A DNA stretch of 64,000 nucleotides from Meandrina meandrites (taxonomy: Eukaryota; Cnidaria; Anthozoa; Scleractinia; Meandrinidae). Shown here piece after piece: positions 11,301 to 21,200 of this stretch (positions are counted from its first letter, which is position 1; every line of letters begins with the position of its first letter). The notes under the pieces were generated by a model. It had not been told where the DNA came from. It did no database searches and saw only the letters and a program-made list of their open reading frames with translations. Location of the stretch: positions 27,035,439-27,099,438 of the forward strand of contig OY855911.1 in the NCBI GenBank assembly GCA_963693305.1. Direction: 5' to 3'. The translations under genes were made by a program, and so were the position numbers.

Positions 11301-12206
11301 TCTTGAAATGAATTAAAAGAATGGTATATTACCCGTATCACCTCTACCTTGCATAAGTACAACGGAATATTTTTTTCTGATATTATTATAAGTAATATAT
11401 CACATGTTTAAAAAATGAGAGTAATAACTACCTAGCAAATGTCTCTTTTACAGTTATTCCCCGACTTAAAAATGGCTCACAACTTCAATCTACCGGCATA
11501 CAGGGATTAAATATGCAATTCCGAGTTACCCTTTGCCTCTCTGTTAGCACGAGTCTACGTGCAAAACCATTCATTTGAAAATGTGTTCCACCTTCACATC
11601 CATTTTCATGCAAATCAAAGTCATTTTCATTTGAATTGTTTCGTACGAAGACTCGTTTTGATACTGAGGCAGAAGGCAACTCGAAAATGGCCCATTTAAT
11701 TTAACAAATGGATTTTGGGTCGTTTTTAAATAAACTCGGCTGATAGTTTTTTTGTTTGTTTGTTTGTATGTCAGCCCACGATCAACTATGCTTTATTGCA
11801 AACCAAATTGATATCTTACCTTTCCATTGATAACACGGTTTTCACCTAATAAAAAAGAAAGGAACATCATCAAAATAGGACTTAATTTGCAACACGTACA
11901 AAACTTTACCGACCTCTCTTCCCTTAATTTCTAAAGTGTACCTAGACGCGGGACCTACACATTTTAAAAAAGGGGAGACACATCGACTATATGGGCCATT
12001 GATAGCCAGCCAGCCAGACTAAATCTTGCCCCTAACCTTACACAATGACTGCGGCCAGCTCGATTAAACCTGTTGATTCGGCGTGGAAACGCACTCAGAC
12101 CGTTAGGAAATTGGCACAAAAACTAACGTTCTGTTTTGAACTTACCGTTATGAAAAAACGATGATAAATAAATGAGTATACACGTCGCATAAGGCGTTAG
12201 CTGCAT
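180..12206 (-). CDS. ADAMTS-like secreted zinc metalloprotease, 13 exons, 3' end outside window
   Basis: Spliced minus-strand model joining 12206-12146, 11845-11820, 10154-10088, 9073-8742, 7650-7500, 6806-6640, 6250-6164, 4820-4687, 2173-2160, 1982-1877, 1434-1300, 920-770 and 275-180. All 12 introns are GT-AG and the phase is kept throughout, giving 509 codons with no stop. Domain order: signal peptide (about 1-20); M12B propeptide (about 30-200) with TREEIKHFFG and VPEY; QAKR processing site (212-215); reprolysin catalytic domain from about 230 with HETAHNLGVGHD (377-388) and the Met-turn LMSS; disintegrin-like cysteines (about 430-509) with LDGTACG. ADAM/ADAMTS proteases cleave extracellular matrix or cell-surface substrates. 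The disintegrin pattern is of ADAMTS rather than ADAM type. Thrombospondin, Cys-rich and spacer exons would lie left of base 1 and are not seen. Several cysteines conserved in vertebrate ADAMTS are absent. The start is supported by a hydrophobic leader. Confidence 0.85.
770..920 (-). CDS. ADAMTS-like gene, disintegrin-like exon 1
   Basis: 151 bp, phase 2 to 0. Encodes VCLDDAPSS, RLPGELVDADTQCQLQYG and KRCPQKK, the 'CLxDxP...PGxxYxxxxQCxxxFG' segment after the ADAMTS protease. Acceptor gttaaggaacag, donor gtagaac. Confidence 0.85.
1300..1434 (-). CDS. ADAMTS-like gene, second zinc-ligand exon and Met-turn
   Basis: 135 bp, phase 2 to 2. Encodes NLGVGHDSEGNNCPN, then VNLMSSV and VEWSSCSMEKVQDFL. 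It supplies the third zinc His and the Asp of GxxHD, the Met-turn and the 'WSxCSxxxxxxFL' end of the catalytic domain. Acceptor ggttcttttcacag, donor gtaagt. Confidence 0.88.
1513..1642. repeat. (CAT)n trinucleotide microsatellite
   Basis: About 75 bp of nearly pure CAT units followed by imperfect CGT/CAT units. It lies in the intron between exons 1877-1982 and 1300-1434. The poly-His, poly-Met and poly-Asp reading frames here are artefacts. Confidence 0.95.
1877..1982 (-). CDS. ADAMTS-like gene, first zinc-ligand exon (HETAH)
   Basis: 106 bp, phase 1 to 2. Encodes VYGGICRSND...GENGLQTAYIIAHETAH. The first two zinc histidines and catalytic Glu (HExxH) are present. Acceptor tacaattttag, donor gtgagt. 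The splice divides the zinc motif. Confidence 0.88.
2160..2173 (-). CDS. ADAMTS-like gene, 14-bp micro-exon
   Basis: Acceptor atccttaaag and donor gtaagc enclose 14 bp that take phase 2 to phase 1, the only combination that joins the neighbouring exons. The junction reads LVRSGKSGALAVYGGIC, fitting the 'G(T)LGLAxVGGIC' region of the family. Inferred from phase and motif. Confidence 0.5.
2569..2877 (-). mobile_element. tRNA-derived SINE (family A), minus orientation
   Basis: Read on the minus strand it starts with a tRNA-like head: A-box-like TAGCCTAATGG and B-box-like GTTCTAGCC spaced as in a tRNA. A body with 'TGTTCTTGGGCAAGACA' and a poly-G tract follows, ending near TTTACCCTTTAC. A shorter related copy lies at 61125-61300. 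It sits in an ADAMTS-like intron. Confidence 0.75.
2943..3117. mobile_element. MITE, PIF/Harbinger type (TAA target duplication)
   Basis: 175 bp with long imperfect terminal inverted repeats beginning AGGGCGATTTAC and continuing through CTCGCATG and AAGCTTATG. It is bordered on both sides by TAA (2940-2942, 3118-3120), the 3-bp target duplication of PIF/Harbinger elements. No ORF; non-autonomous. Confidence 0.75.
3234..3392. mobile_element. Foldback (palindromic) MITE
   Basis: Arms of about 75 bp meet near 3310. Each arm contains the smaller palindrome GGTCCGTACTGTAAAATACG plus a run with CGATTTATGGCCC. A diverged relative of the inner palindrome is at 4063-4090 (GGGCCGTACTGTAGAATACG). Confidence 0.7.
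3394..4134. repeat. Composite repeat bounded by ATTTATTATATCTCT inverted repeats
   Basis: ATTTATTATATCTCT (3394-3408) recurs inverted at 4120-4134. Inside are a hairpin at 3703-3767 (arms TAGCCTGCAAATACAGCCG / inverse) and short ORFs with no recognisable similarity. Possibly a nested non-autonomous transposon; family not identified. Confidence 0.4.
4301..4545. repeat. Minisatellite, about 42-bp unit
   Basis: About six tandem copies of a unit built from two half-units, GCGCTATTCAGGCTAAC and GTTATTCAGGCTACCCAGA, with point variants. It lies in the intron between exons 4687-4820 and 2160-2173 and is not coding. Confidence 0.9.
4687..4820 (-). CDS. ADAMTS-like gene, catalytic domain exon (FDLAVLVR)
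   Basis: 134 bp, phase 0 to 2. Encodes a helix ending NVEAWARNNN and the strand QFDLAVLVR, equivalent to 'FCxWQ...HYDxAxLLTR' in ADAMTS. The usual Cys before the Trp is replaced by Glu-Ala. Acceptor cgtgttacag, donor gttagta. Confidence 0.83.
6164..6250 (-). CDS. ADAMTS-like gene, catalytic domain exon (DASIG...ITRLVLV)
   Basis: 87 bp, phase 0 to 0. Encodes GIFQDASIGDIKINYVITRL then VLVKNEE, the 'DxSIGxxIxxxxxRLVLL' segment of the reprolysin fold. Acceptor attccacag, donor gtaacta. Confidence 0.85.
6356..6528. repeat. Repeat with G-rich tract, probable MITE fragment
   Basis: Begins GGATCCAGGATTTTTCTAAG, has a (G)16 run near 6474-6489 and ends CCCCTAGATCCGCCCCTG. The ends are weakly inverted relative to each other. 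Intronic between exons 6640-6806 and 6164-6250. Confidence 0.35.
6640..6806 (-). CDS. ADAMTS-like gene, processing site and start of catalytic domain
   Basis: 167 bp, phase 1 to 0. Starts AKRDVSS, a Lys-Arg pro-protein convertase type site, then KYLEVALLADEQFAVAHG and FLLLIGSI, the first strand and helix of the reprolysin fold. Acceptor cgctttag, donor gtgagtg. Confidence 0.85.
7092..7289 (-). pseudogene. CR1/L2-like LINE ORF2 C-terminal fragment
   Basis: A 65-codon open stretch on the minus strand reads NQFTIRYQCPKILNSLP, then FPTLKKKMIEFLMK and stop. This is the 'hxxTRxxxx...GPxxWNSLPxxI...FKxxLKxxL' end of CR1/L2-type reverse-transcriptase polyproteins. The rest of the element is missing (5'-truncated). 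It sits in an ADAMTS-like intron in the same orientation as the gene. Confidence 0.65.
7500..7650 (-). CDS. ADAMTS-like gene, propeptide C-terminal exon
   Basis: 151 bp, phase 0 to 1. Encodes LLIHPLPARL and ARPHLVYRRSS, the '(I)xPL ... RPHxxYRR' end of ADAMTS propeptides. Acceptor ttattgttatacag, donor gtgagag. Confidence 0.82.
8276..8341. repeat. (AAT)n microsatellite
   Basis: About 22 pure AAT units. Poly-Asn and poly-Leu frames across it are artefacts. Confidence 0.95.
8742..9073 (-). CDS. ADAMTS-like gene, main propeptide exon
   Basis: 332 bp, phase 1 to 0, acceptor ttttttgtcag, donor gtaagaac. It begins VPEYDVGLPFE, contains a basic SKR stretch, then LGEKLDLCLKRNTNFMAPGL and ends SDPDSMVVLSVTDGL. 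The last part is the M12B propeptide consensus in which other members carry a Cys-Asp-Gly; here the cysteine position is Thr. Confidence 0.85.
9548..10027. mobile_element. Non-autonomous DNA transposon, GAGGGTCTC termini, copy 1
   Basis: 480 bp with GAGGGTCTC at the left end and GAGACCCTC at the right, flanked by TAAATA (9542-9547, 10028-10033), a 6-bp duplication. Subterminal sequence is rich in degenerate GGTTAA/ACCGTTAAC-like motifs. Related to 37416-37749. It lies in the first large ADAMTS-like intron. Confidence 0.7.
10088..10154 (-). CDS. ADAMTS-like gene, propeptide N-terminal exon
   Basis: Encodes PLHHLMTREEIKHFFGVEQL followed by SS, matching the 'LTxxEIxxFFGV' start of ADAMTS propeptides. 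Acceptor ttccgtcattgcag, donor gtatgat, phase 0 to 1. Confidence 0.8.
10203..11819. other. ADAMTS-like intron, nothing else recognised
   Basis: AT-rich sequence without convincing exons. A minus-strand open stretch near 11485-11680 lacks family similarity and its splice phases do not fit the flanking exons. Confidence 0.5.
11820..11845 (-). CDS. ADAMTS-like gene, 26-bp micro-exon
   Basis: Acceptor ttttttattag and donor gtaagat flank 26 bp that convert phase 1 to phase 0, exactly as the neighbouring exons require. It encodes GENRVINGK, with the first Gly shared with the leader exon. The phase fit and splice sites support it; only transcript data would prove it. Confidence 0.5.
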
Positions 12207-12213
12207 CCTGCCG
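12146..12213 (-). CDS. ADAMTS-like gene, first coding exon (signal peptide)
   Basis: ATG at 12206-12204 opens a 20-codon leader with hydrophobic core TCILIYLSSFF, ending phase 1 at the donor gtaag (12145-12141). An AG acceptor after a long pyrimidine tract ends at 12214, so a 5'UTR exon probably lies further right. Residues upstream of this ATG cannot be excluded if the acceptor joins a coding exon. Confidence 0.55.
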
Positions 12214-15200
12214 CTAATAAAGAAAAAAAAACAAAATAATAATTAACGACTAAGATTTTCCAACTCCATCTGCGGATAGTTCTGTTATATAATGACCCCA
12301 GCAAACGAGGAAATCAGGACACATGGTCGAGGAAACACTTTTCCGAAAATGTTATCCCGTTTGCGCGCACACTGAACAAAAAGGTTCTAGGTTCTATTTT
12401 TTTTTAAATCTCTCTTTTGCATCAAATGTTTTCCCGTTTTCGCGCCAATGAAACATTTTGGGGAAACGGAGTTTCTGCAACAACAGTATGGATTTACTGT
12501 AAGAAATTTTTTAGAAAATAATAAAATTTATTGTTTAAAATAAGTTGCAACTTATAAAAATTTTATTGACCTCCCTTTCTTACAGTGACAGTTCTCTTTT
12601 TTATCAAACTGTTTAAAAAAGAAGCTCTGGTTCTCTTCGTTTTGGAGCCCAGCTTCTTTAATTTGAAATCTCATATATGACAGTTAAGTTATAAGTCAAA
12701 TTAGTTTTGACTTGAAGAAGAACTAAATTATAAAAAACAAATGGACAATTGTAAAAGCAGTACAAAAGAAACCCAAAATAGTTCTTTTAGGGTTAAAAAA
12801 TTACCATAAAAAGAGCTGTGAAAGCCTGGGTCGATTCTTTAAATTGCTTCTGAAGATAAACATCGGGCAAATTTCTAAATATACGTAATACATTTACCGC
12901 CAACGGCACATCGTTTGTGAAGTCATTTGAAAACGTGGCTTAAAATAATTCTACACTTCCTTTTAAGTAGTAAACGACGTGCGTCAAAAATGAGTTACAC
13001 AATAGTTATAATATATTACATGTTATGATGACAAAGATGCTTCAAACTGCCAGAAACAATTTGCAATGTTAACTGACGCCCTCTTTGATGCTTTTAAAAA
13101 GATCATATATTTACCTTTGGACAAAACGATAAGCTAAAACTTGCGCACGACAAGACCGAAGCATATTTAGTGTGTTCAATACAGCAGCGTTTTTGGTGGC
13201 ATGAAATATGACAGTGATTTGTCCACCAGGTTATCTAGCTCTGTATATAAACAGATACACACTAGCTTGTTAACGGTAGCAGTTTTGGAAAGGTTAAATA
13301 AATGAAAGAAATCGCTCTCTATACGCTGGCAATTGGGATACTGCTCTAATCATCACACTAGCAGATGATTCTTCCATAGATTTAGAGTTTGGCGCCTCGT
13401 GAGTATTAATTTGAAATCCTTTTTTATAGCTTTTTTATTAAAAAAAAATGAATTAAAGCGAGTCATATCATATTAGTTCGAGGCTAGCAGTTACGTTGGT
13501 CTTGAAAATGATACTCTCGAGTTATATAGCTTCTCTGTTGTGCATCAAAAACACCTTGAAAAGTGCGATGAAAACAAATAAAATTACAATGACAAATACC
13601 CACCTCAATAAGTTAGATGATGAGCAAATATGGGTGATCTTTTTTCTTGCAGCGTCAAAAACTGTAGTTATTCTTTTAAAACTTTGCCTTGAGTAGATGA
13701 AAGAATTATAACTTCCTTGACAATGTACGGAAACTGCACCTCTTTTATAGCCAAAAAAGTCACACAGGGACCGCCAGTTTATCATATTATTAATCGGTTT
13801 ATATACACCAGATGCAAAAATCTGATTACTTCTCATGATCAAGGAAACGTTAAGAAAACAAAGAAACTTGCTTTTCTAGATAAACGTTCCGCGGAAAGTG
13901 GTTTGAATTAAAATTATATGCCAGTTTTGACAAGACAATGCAGCGCTACTTTTAAGGGGACAGTTTACCTCTAAAAATACTAATAACGTGTCATGCAATA
14001 CTATTTTTTTTCTCCTTTAATATATGAAGACTGTTTTAATTGCTTCTCAAATGTTTATTATAACACTTTTAAGGATTTCACTAACAACACGAACGCCGAG
14101 TTTTGTGTTTCATAATACTTGACCTTTCTTTCACTGTACGAATTAGAGAGAGTTTTAAATGTTGTAGCTGTAATAAATTAAAACACTGGAAAAGATCGCG
14201 AAAAAAAGCGGAATACTTTTATTAATTTTATTTATTAATTTGAAAACGACAAACGGTCAGTGAGTTCTGCCCGTTCTAATAAACAGAGATTTCTGTCGGA
14301 CTCCAATCTTGCGTTATTGTGAAAGTAGTTTTTGGTCGAATGTAGATTCTACGATTCTTGAGGGCTTTTTGCGTTATGAATCCCTCATTCTTTAGTTGGC
14401 TTTTAAAATTGAATTAAAGTGATCCTTGTTATCCGAGTAATATCTATAATTCATCGAAAAACGTTTTTCAGTTCTTAACAGGCCGTTAAAAACTGAAAGC
14501 GATGAACGTTGACAATCACAGTGGATAAAAGGTTATAAAGCTGACGAAAAATATGGCAAAGCAAATAAAATGTAAGTGTATATATTATGAGTCGATGGCG
14601 ACCGTCGACTCATATTATACACACGGCACCAGTTTTTATCAATTTATTTGGTTATTTGAATATGGTACACTTTTCGACCCGGCCTTCGCTACTGATACCA
14701 CAGTGATATTATCCTGCAAAAGGCGTAAAATAAATCCTTTACCAGCATTTAATTGCGATAAGCTTAATACTACGGAAACTGCGAAAAGCGTTACCACCAT
14801 AAATTGCCGGCAAATGTCACGTATCAAAGTAATGGTTCAGATGGACGTAAAATATCGGTGATTTGTGAGGAAAAACTGAAAAGAGTGTTTGAAATTTGAC
14901 AATTGCAATCAGAAGACAAAAGAATAGGATTTCAAAGGGATTTGCACCCGTAGTTCGAACCCTCCTCGTTACCGCTGCGATGCTGTACCAAATTATTTTT
15001 TCTGGAGTTCCCTGATCATGAGGCCGTCTTGAGTTCTGATTTTTATAAAACCTCCCTATAACATACTCTTGAAATATTGCATTTAGCCAGGGATTTGATC
15101 AAACCTCACCAGCACAATTCCGAGAGGGTGCAACCACTCATAAACCGTCAAAACTGCCCCTTCCCTCTCCGCCTTGAAACTAACATTAACATTGTGAAAC

Positions 15201-17750
15201 GTACTCGTCTTTATTTTCGCTTTCTCGAACTACAGTATCATTCGCCTCCCATAAGAGTTCGAGACAGCAAAGTTCACTGTCGACCTCAAGCAGTGTCACT
15301 GCAAAGCATCATTCCCAAACTGGACATTGAAAAAGAATGTGATTTTTCAATATCGAACTTTCGGGTAATAGTGAGGCTCAGGAAATGAAATTGCTTTGAT
15401 GGGCTTAGGTACAGAACCGTCTTTTCATCTTAATTTTCTAGCAATTCATAGTCAACGGATACCTTGGTTTGACAGCTGTCAATTAGCCATACCATGGGTG
15501 TCCAATGTCAAGATGAAACCAAGTCGGCATGCCTTTGTCGACTGTTTCTAGAGCATGGCCGCCTTGTTGGGCGACGTCGTCGTTCGCACGCACGTACGTT
15601 CCCGCCCGCGAACCATGCCGCTAGCCACGATGACCATGAAAAAGCAAATGCATGGTTTTCCTATTTCTGTACATGCATTATTGTTATGGGCTCCGCTGTG
15701 CGGCCCTTCGGGCTGCTAAGGAGCTTCGCTATGATGCTCAGTTGCAGTCATTAACATGCGCTGACTGTCGCCCTGAGAACATGCACATTCCTCTTCAATT
15801 TGACAGATTTTTAACGAACAGAGTTGTTTCAATGGAAAGCCGAGGAGTATTGTTAGTCATTCAGTAAAAGAAGGAATGGATGGATTGTTTCTTTTATTAG
15901 ACTAGGAACTTGAACTTTCTGTTAGCATATGGTCAACGAGGCGTAGCCTCATTGACCATCACTAATAGAGAACGAGGGCGAAAAGTCAAGACACCCGAAG
16001 CAATCCAAAAGCTTTCAATTGTTGTATTTTTGCGCACTGCAGCGCAAGACAGGAATCGATGGAGAGCACATGTGGAGGCCCTATGTGCCAACTTGGCGCC
16101 AGGGGATAGGTGACAGGTAACATTTTTGGCCAAGAATGAAGAACAGTTTTCCTTCAATGCGCGCGATTGCGTTCTTTTCAACGAAGACATAGATGGGAGG
16201 TCAGATTCACTGATGTAAACGTGTGCACTATTAACTGTCGTTTTCAGTGCAGCACGGAATATGTTCTTACAACGTATACGTACGCACAATAGACTTTTCA
16301 GTATATTCAAACTTAAACCAATTAAAAAAGTTTAAAAATCCACTAAAAAATAGTCTTCCAAACTGATGTTACAAACTGACAGAATCGCCCGTTAATCTTT
16401 GTACGTCTTTTTCAGAGTTAAAAAGAATTCAGCCACTAGCTAGCTATAAAAGATTGAGGCGGTAAGTTGTTTACTTGGTCACTCAAATTATGAAATGTGT
16501 ATAAATTTAATTCGGGTAAAGTAAATAAGTTGTTCCAGAAATAAAGCAAAGATTATTTCTATGTAGGAATTTTCTTTTGACATTTTCATGTTATTAATTT
16601 GAAGTCAACGATTTTAATTAGAAAGGGAATTTAAGAAGTACTTCGTGATTCAAGGATAAAATTAAAAACCTACCTTCTACGAGAAAATTAATAAAAGGGC
16701 GTACAAAAAATGATTTGTCTATGACAATAATCTTAAAAATAATCCAACTCTAATTTGTTCTTTATAATTTGCGCTTCGTAACGAAGCTTAATCCTGCAGA
16801 CAATTGTAAATACAGCTTTTGATGTAATTGCTCACTCTGCCGTTACGGTAGCCGTTACATGTATTTGTAAATTTGGCGCCGATTTTGAACAATTAATTGT
16901 TTTAAGAATATATATTATATGAGAGTCGGAAGAAAAAAAAACGCATGTATTCTCTGGTGTCGCACTAGAACGCTCTAGCACGCACATTATTTGTTGATAA
17001 CTGCAAAGTTTCATTCTTATAAAGCGGTAAAATTTTCTCATTACATGAAAAAGAAATCCGTTTCGGTTACGTTTTCATCACGTAAAACAGCCCGTACTGT
17101 GTTGTAAACATTTCCTTACCTCGCGTGTTGAGTTCGTTTTCTCCCTTTTATGGCTTGTTCCTGCAAGGTTTTTGAAATAATATCCTGAAAAAAATTTCGG
17201 ATGGTGCCGTTTCAGGTCCAAATTATAAGCAATTCAACCAGTGTGAGCTTCCTTCTGCTTGCAACAGCCCCAAGTGACGGTGCCTTGCTAGTACACAATT
17301 ATTATACATGTGAATACATGTATAAATGAATGCATTAGCAATATACCTTGGTGACATTTCAGTGACAAATTCCTTTGTTGTAGGAATGAATAGCGAATCT
17401 TATTATTGTTGATTGTCACATATGCTGTTGTTTTAAAGTGTAATTTTAACCCTCATTAAGAGTTTATAATTAAATATTGTTCAGGAAACAGCCAGTGCCA
17501 CTTTTTAGAATTTTCAGTTGATAAGCAGTGACAATATAATCATTCAAACGGTTGCGCACACATTAATTTCGATTTTTAGCCGATGATATTTAATTTGCAA
17601 ATCGACGGATAGACTAATATTACAAATATTGACCAAAAATGTAAATGAAATGTAGTAACACATGACAGTAACACTGAAGAGCTCGTGAGATCTTATAAAT
17701 AATACCTGCATTGAAATCGAAATAAATTTACAGTGTTGTTAATTGTTGTG
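12214..17750. other. Gene-poor interval
   Basis: No supported exon. It contains a short hairpin at 14587-14615 (TATGAGTCGATGG / inverse), a hairpin at 15930-15957 (TGGTCAACGAGGC / inverse) and scattered short ORFs without motifs. It could hold 5' non-coding exons or the promoter of the minus-strand metalloprotease; no promoter could be pinned down. Confidence 0.5.
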
Positions 17751-17751
17751 G

Positions 17752-17818
17752 AGGGTAGAAAACCAGAGAACCGGAGAAAAACCCTCGGAGCAGGGACGAG
17801 AACCAACAATAAACACAG
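17752..17818 (-). mobile_element. SINE family B fragment, minus orientation
   Basis: The reverse complement contains TTCTCGTCCCTGCTCCGAGG and GTTTTTCTCCGGTTCTC, matching the body of the complete copy at 56840-57117. Head and tail are missing. Confidence 0.7.
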
Positions 17819-17997
17819 GCACAAATTGCTTTGGCTTGTGGTACAGATCATGGTCAGAAAACGGCGAATTTACGATCTAATTTGATATTCCAGTTCACCG
17901 TTAAAGAACAATTCGCAAACAAATTGGACTTGAAGTACAGTTCTAAGACTGTTCTTTTGAGGACCGGAACCTTTGATAGTAGTGAACCGAAGTAATA

Positions 17998-18319
17998 CCG
18001 TAAAATTCCGGTTATAAGTCCCCCCGGTTATAGGCCCATCTAACTGGAAACAAAAAAATACATCCGGTTATAAGCCCCCCCCCCCCCGGATATAAGCCCC
18101 CCTCTGCTGGATGACAGTACTGAACAGGGTTAAATGTTGCTTTATTTTGACTTTTTAGCTTAAAAACGTATTTCGATCAACACTACCGTGGCTCGTTTCG
18201 AAACATTTTTTTTATTCCGCTTATAAGCCCTCCCGGATATAAGCCCCTCCGCTTATAAGCCCACCCAAAACCCCTTACGAAGTTGTATAAACCCAAGGCT
18301 TCTAACCGGAATTTTACGG
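17998..18319. mobile_element. Tc1/mariner-type MITE (TA target site)
   Basis: 322 bp with termini CCGTAAAATTCCGGTTA and its inverse, flanked by TA on both sides. The interior repeats 'GGTTATAAGCCCC' and 'CGGATATAAGCCCC' several times in both orientations. No transposase ORF. Confidence 0.75.
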
Positions 18320-19870
18320 TATATTTTTCCGCTAAATTTCGGAGGCGGTACGTGATTCTTCGGTGTCGACTGAGCTGCATGCCTCGGGTAAATAATCTTT
18401 TGCTAAAACACAGCACGAGAACGAGATTGAGTACAAGTACCACATTTCAAACACAAACATAGGATGGTTAGCCTGTGGCTAAAGGTAAGTCGAAAAACGT
18501 GCGGAAGATGTGGACATCTTGGAAAACTTCGTCAATTTTTGATTAATAAGTTGCAATCTAAATTTGGAGCCGGTTAACCGTTTCGATTTGCCTGACGCAA
18601 AATGACTTTTCAAACTAATTCTTTTCTCGAGCAAAATAAAAAATTACCAAAACTCATCACAAAGGATGTTGTCGTTAGAGTGTATGTTATACGAAGAGTC
18701 TTAATTAGTAATTAGTGAAGAAATTAAATAATTTTATAAGCAAACAGAGGATGGCACGCTTGTGCAATACTAAGAGGAAAGGTTAGTCGCCTGGTGCGAG
18801 GAGGTACATGATATGTTCACAGAAGGCGATCCTGCGGGCACAGCCGCAAGAAAACGCACGAGATGAAAATATCACAAACCAGGAAGGGACAGGTGAATGA
18901 CTTGTTTGTATACCTTTGACTTAAAGAAATCGTGAATGCGCACATCCGCCTATTTTAAATGCATGCCTGATCTGAAGTTTGGACATCTAGAAGGAGAATG
19001 GTAAACTTGTATTTCGTTCGCCAAATTTGCAGAACTTTCTAATTCCCTACACTCAAATGAACGTAGATTTTTATGCCCTTCAATTTCCGTACACAAATTA
19101 AAGCGATTACGTTAAAAGAAAACCAACTGTCACGATAAAATAACATCAACTCATGGCAAGAGAAATCAACTTACGGTAAAGAAAATCAAGTCATGTAAGG
19201 CAAAGAAATGTTTCAGGTAACAGTTATTCGATTAGGTACGTCTTGTCATCCTTTTGAGATCGAGTTTTGACGATGTCTTAAAACACGATTCCGGAAATGG
19301 AGCAGACTGGAAATGAGTTGGCGTTTTTGGAGCGAAACTGAACGATACAATTAATTGTTTTGCTGTCAACCAATTAGATGCGAGTATTTAAGCCGCAGAG
19401 TAGTATTATTAGTGCTGAGCCGTGTGGGGCGCTGCAAGACTACTCAAGTCTTTTTACACCTCAGTCAACGAAAACAAGATAGCTCGTGATTGTGCGACAA
19501 GACTTCTTCAATGAAAGCAATTCGTACCGCCATTGACCGGCTTCTTTGCTCTCCGCCGCACTCAATAATTGGTGATGCCGCTTTTATAGGAGAGAACAAG
19601 TGAAGGTGTCTCTGAGATAGCAAGACCGGTTCTGGTCCAGCACAATATGTTAAGATTTCCACAGTCGAGTTCCAACAACACAGCCGGCTTACTCGTAAAT
19701 CGCACGTGGTGGGCAAATCTCCTCGTCCGCAGTACTATTTCCACAGGTTTGATGTCTGTAATGTTCAAATCCATAATTACTTCGGCAAGACCGGTTGAAA
19801 AAGATATAAACGTTTTTGTGACATTTTGACGGCAATTATAACTTATTTGGACATACTTCTCGACCTCACC
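18320..19870. other. Interval without supported genes
   Basis: Only short ORFs. A TATTTAAG box at about 19386 is preceded by CCAAT-like sequence (19369), but no exon with recognisable content follows. Confidence 0.4.
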
Positions 19871-19874
19871 TCCT

Positions 19875-20250
19875 GCATGATCCAATCACAATCTGAGCTG
19901 ACCTGCTCAATGATGTTCCCATAGTTCCTATAGCCCGCCTGTTCTTTCCTCAGCCTTCTGTTCACTCCATTTTACCCTATCCATGATGATTCTCTCGAGT
20001 ACCTTCCCCACAATGGACACTAAGGTTTTTCCTCTCGAATTTTTACATTCTTTGAGGGTTTTTTATCTTCGGCAGCTTAATAATTAGCCCTTGCTTCCGG
20101 GTTTTGGGTATCTTCTCGCAAGCCCATACTTTTCCCAAGCTGAAAACTCCATGCTTGCCTTCAACAACTCAGCCGTGTAGATTCCATTTCTGGCGCTTTC
20201 CCATTCTTCGATCTTTTTTAGCTTGTTCTATTTCACCTAAACTTGGTTCA
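19875..20250 (-). pseudogene. RTE-like LINE reverse transcriptase remnant
   Basis: Broken minus-strand frames spell successive reverse-transcriptase motifs: a degraded 'KKxKNGKAPGxDGIYxAELLKAS' segment, then SIVGKVLERIIMDRV, then VNRRLRKEQAGYRNY and IIEQV. These match the '(G)KAPGxDGI...LLSVxGKVxxRIL...LRxEQAGFR...IIEQ' run typical of RTE-like elements. Frameshifts and stops separate them, so it is a dead fragment. Confidence 0.6.
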
Positions 20251-20699
20251 ATGACTGAAATCTCAGTCTTCAATGTACATTTAAAACGTTTGTAACAAAA
20301 AGACACCCTCCATATAGCATTACAATTATGTGTAGAATTGCAAAAGTGCTAATACTATTCTTAAATGTCTACAAGCACTATGCTTAAAAAGAATCAACGA
20401 GGGCTGGGTGGGTGGGAGTTTTTTTTTGTGACAACACTTTGAGAGGTCAGAGAATTTTAAGAGAGACCAAACGGTCTTGATTGACATAAGGGAAAAAAGG
20501 CTATGTGATTGGCCGGCCCAGAACAGCATGTCATCGAAACTTAGCCTATTGTTGTGGTTAGAATTTTTCTGGCACAATGAAGCTATTGTTGTCCATCCTT
20601 AGGGATTCTCCTGTTCGGTGTCGCCAAATTACACTCGGGTTAAATCGGATCCAATCGGCACATTGCTGATGATGACATTTTTGTTCCTAACGGGGGCCT

Positions 20700-21030
20700 A
20701 CTTGGGAAAGCACAGACAGACTAACAAGTTTGAATAAAAAGTAAAGCGAGGTTTGATGTTTAAAGCGTCGGTTCGCATAAGTAAGGTGAGGTTTCATGTT
20801 CAAGGTCGGTTCGTTGTTCAAAAGCATAAATAAAAAGTTAAGCAAGGTTCCATGTTCGAAGCATCGGTTGGAATGCGTGCAGGATAAGCGAGGTTTCATG
20901 TTCTAAGCGTCGGTTGGAATGTTCACAAGTTTGAATAAAAAGTTAAGCGAGGCTTTATCTGCTTTATGTTCAAAGCGTGCCTGGGAAAGCGCGTCAGTTC
21001 AAATGTTTACAAGTTGGAATAAAAAGTTAA
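20700..21030. repeat. Degenerate tandem repeat, roughly 60-75-bp unit
   Basis: About five imperfect copies of a unit containing 'AAGCGAGGTTTCATGTTC', 'AAAGCGTCGGTT' and 'ACAAGTTTGAATAAAAAGTT'. A stray related piece is at 24040-24120. Confidence 0.75.
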
Positions 21031-21200
21031 TTCAGCCATTAAAATTGATGACATTTACGTCCGTAATAGCAAAATAATAATGCAGCTGTGTTTGAAAGTG
21101 GAATTAAAATGAAAATTCGTATCGACCAAGAGAAAATGAAGGTAGAATAAGAAGCTAATTTTTTTCCTCTCATGCAGAGTCGTTATGAATTTCCCGGCCT

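Noticed and set aside
11485..11679. Possible extra metalloprotease exon on the minus strand
   Set aside because: An acceptor and donor exist, but no phase combination fits the neighbours and there is no family similarity.
13522..13842. 106-codon minus frame with a strongly hydrophobic segment (VFVIVILFVFIALF)
   Set aside because: It could be a membrane-anchor exon, but there is no supported start, splice partner or homology; AT-rich DNA often gives such stretches.
19370..19480. CCAAT and TATTTAAG boxes suggesting a promoter or LTR
   Set aside because: No matching second LTR and no gene body follows.
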